From: an uncultured Alphaproteobacteria bacterium
Lineage (GTDB): Bacteria > Pseudomonadota > Alphaproteobacteria > RF32 > CAG-239
Direction: 5' to 3'
Length of the DNA: 6,588 bases
Assembly (NCBI GenBank): GCA_910585375.1
Contig: CAJUCZ010000043.1
Span: 1 to 6,588, forward strand
This document shows, in pieces, positions 6,239 through 6,588 of this stretch. The stretch's first letter is position 1. Every line of letters begins with the position of its first letter. The notes under the pieces were generated by a model. The model saw only the letters and a list, made by a program, of their open reading frames with translations, did no database searches and had not been told where the DNA came from. The position numbers were made by a program, and so were the translations under genes.

Positions 6239-6267
6239 GGTATAATATAATTGATAAAAGTTTGCAA
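6239..6267 (-). promoter_or_regulatory. mnmG: Putative mnmG promoter
   Basis: On the minus strand TTGCAA (6267-6262) and TATACC (6244-6239) are separated by 17 nt, which would give a leader of about 20-25 nt before the mnmG ATG. TATTAT, a better -10 by sequence, overlaps but leaves only a 14-nt spacer. The match is moderate and is supported mainly by its position. Confidence 0.4.
6241..6246 (+). promoter_or_regulatory. Consensus TATAAT on the opposite strand to mnmG
   Basis: A perfect -10 hexamer faces away from mnmG and overlaps the proposed mnmG -10. No -35 resembling TTGACA is found at 15-19 nt upstream, and no TG extension is present. In such AT-rich sequence it may be accidental. Confidence 0.25.
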
Positions 6268-6287
6268 GTAATTAATAGAGGGAAAAT

Positions 6288-6317
6288 ATGTCCTTATCTC
6301 TAAAATTCACTTTTTAA
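6288..6317 (+). CDS. Possible 9-codon micro-ORF divergent from mnmG
   Basis: ATG at 6288 is preceded by GAGGG (5 nt away), a good ribosome site, and runs to a TAA at 6315-6317, giving MSLSLKFTF. A TATAAT lies about 40 nt upstream on the same strand. It could be a leader peptide, but no gene follows within the window; the pyrimidine tract comes next. With no codon statistics possible at this length, this is only a candidate. Confidence 0.2.
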   Translation: MSLSLKFTF

Positions 6318-6335
6318 TTTTTCATTTTTCCTCAG

Positions 6336-6354
6336 GGGGGGACTTAGTCTCTCC
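6336..6354 (+). other. RNA hairpin candidate at a G7 run
   Basis: In plus-strand RNA, GGGGGGAC (6336-6343) can pair with GTCTCTCC (6347-6354) through 8 pairs, two of them G-U, around a 3-nt TTA loop. On the minus strand the wobble positions become A-C mismatches, so only plus-strand RNA folds well. It is followed by a C/T-mixed stretch rather than a clean T-run. Confidence 0.3.
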
Positions 6355-6521
6355 TTCCCTCTCCTTCCACATTCACCGCTTCCCCGTTCCGCTCTCTTAT
6401 CTTTTTTTCCCCGCCTTTTTCCCTGCCATCATTTTCTCTTTTCTCCCCCCCTTGTCCCCGTTTTCTCTCCTCTCTCTTTCCGCCCTCATCCCCCCTATCA
6501 TTCGTTCTTTTTTAATTTTCT
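6348..6521. repeat. Polypyrimidine (plus) / polypurine (minus) tract, no gene
   Basis: By hand count 154 of these 174 bases are C or T on the plus strand (about 88%), unlike anything else in the window. It contains runs of six and seven C and of seven T and shows no simple repeat unit. A plus frame stays open across it only because stop codons need purines; it has no start codon. A 34-codon minus-strand frame is also a composition effect. Together with 6210-6347 and 6522-6588 it makes up the 380-bp region upstream of mnmG in which I see no convincing gene. Confidence 0.7.
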
Positions 6522-6559
6522 GGTTTTGTTTTTTTCATAGAGTTGGTTTTTCTTTATGT

Positions 6560-6581
6560 TACTTTTGTCATGTAACAAAAG
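6560..6581. repeat. Inverted repeat at the right edge
   Basis: CTTTTGT (6562-6568) and ACAAAAG (6575-6581) are perfect 7-bp arms around a 6-nt loop. Overlapping TGTTAC (6558-6563) and GTAACA (6571-6576) form an alternative 6-bp hairpin. The element is followed by GGCCGGAG at the window edge. It may be a terminator-like structure for a neighbour outside the window, or the start of a dispersed intergenic palindrome. It cannot be resolved from this fragment. Confidence 0.4.
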
Positions 6582-6588
6582 GCCGGAG

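Noticed and set aside
6397..6501. 34-codon Lys/Arg/Gly-rich frame on the minus strand, and a 55-codon Ser/Pro/Phe frame on the plus strand at 6348-6515
   Set aside because: Both are explained by the polypurine/polypyrimidine composition. The plus frame has no start codon, and neither shows a domain-like sequence.
6210..6588. Replication origin next to mnmG, as in E. coli
   Set aside because: The parS sites suggest origin proximity, but I found no TTATCCACA-like DnaA box cluster in this stretch. The few TTATC matches are too degenerate, and the region is pyrimidine-biased rather than plainly AT-rich.

Overview
This 6.6 kb window holds six complete protein genes, all on the minus strand. In transcription order (high to low coordinates) they are mnmG, three tandem paralogous HD-domain phosphohydrolase genes, a MurA-like enolpyruvyl transferase gene and a PHP-family phosphatase gene. 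The left edge has what looks like the last 25 codons of an unidentified plus-strand gene converging on the PHP gene. The right 380 bp has no convincing gene; it holds the mnmG promoter region, a long pyrimidine-rich tract and a small inverted repeat at the edge.

Organism: probably an AT-leaning (moderate-to-low GC) alphaproteobacterium, likely uncultured or host-associated. The reasons are the overall look of MnmG, ParB centromere (parS) sequences in and next to mnmG, and a TTAA-N7-TTAAC motif of the CtrA type in the only sizeable gap between the minus-strand genes. None of these proves the assignment. In many alphaproteobacteria mnmG is followed by rsmG, parA and parB close to the replication origin. 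Here those genes are not next to mnmG, and the HD-gene triplet stands in their place.

Layout: 1-78 partial plus-strand CDS end; 125-955 PHP phosphatase; 958-2382 MurA-like enzyme (2 nt from the PHP gene, so translationally coupled); 2383-2444 gap with a strong Shine-Dalgarno, a TATAAT box, a CtrA-like box and a hairpin; 2445-3071, 3010-3699 and 3728-4357 the HD proteins (the first two overlap by 62 bp); 4362-6209 mnmG; 6210-6588 upstream and pyrimidine-rich region.

How it may work together: mnmG and the HD genes have gaps of 28 bp or less, or overlaps, and probably form one transcript from a promoter near 6239-6267. The MurA-like and PHP genes look like a second unit with their own promoter. 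The most notable signals lie inside coding sequence: a perfect 16-bp parS palindrome in mnmG and a 15/16 match in the middle HD gene, about 1.5 kb apart. They suggest that the region is loaded by ParB and lies close to the chromosome origin.
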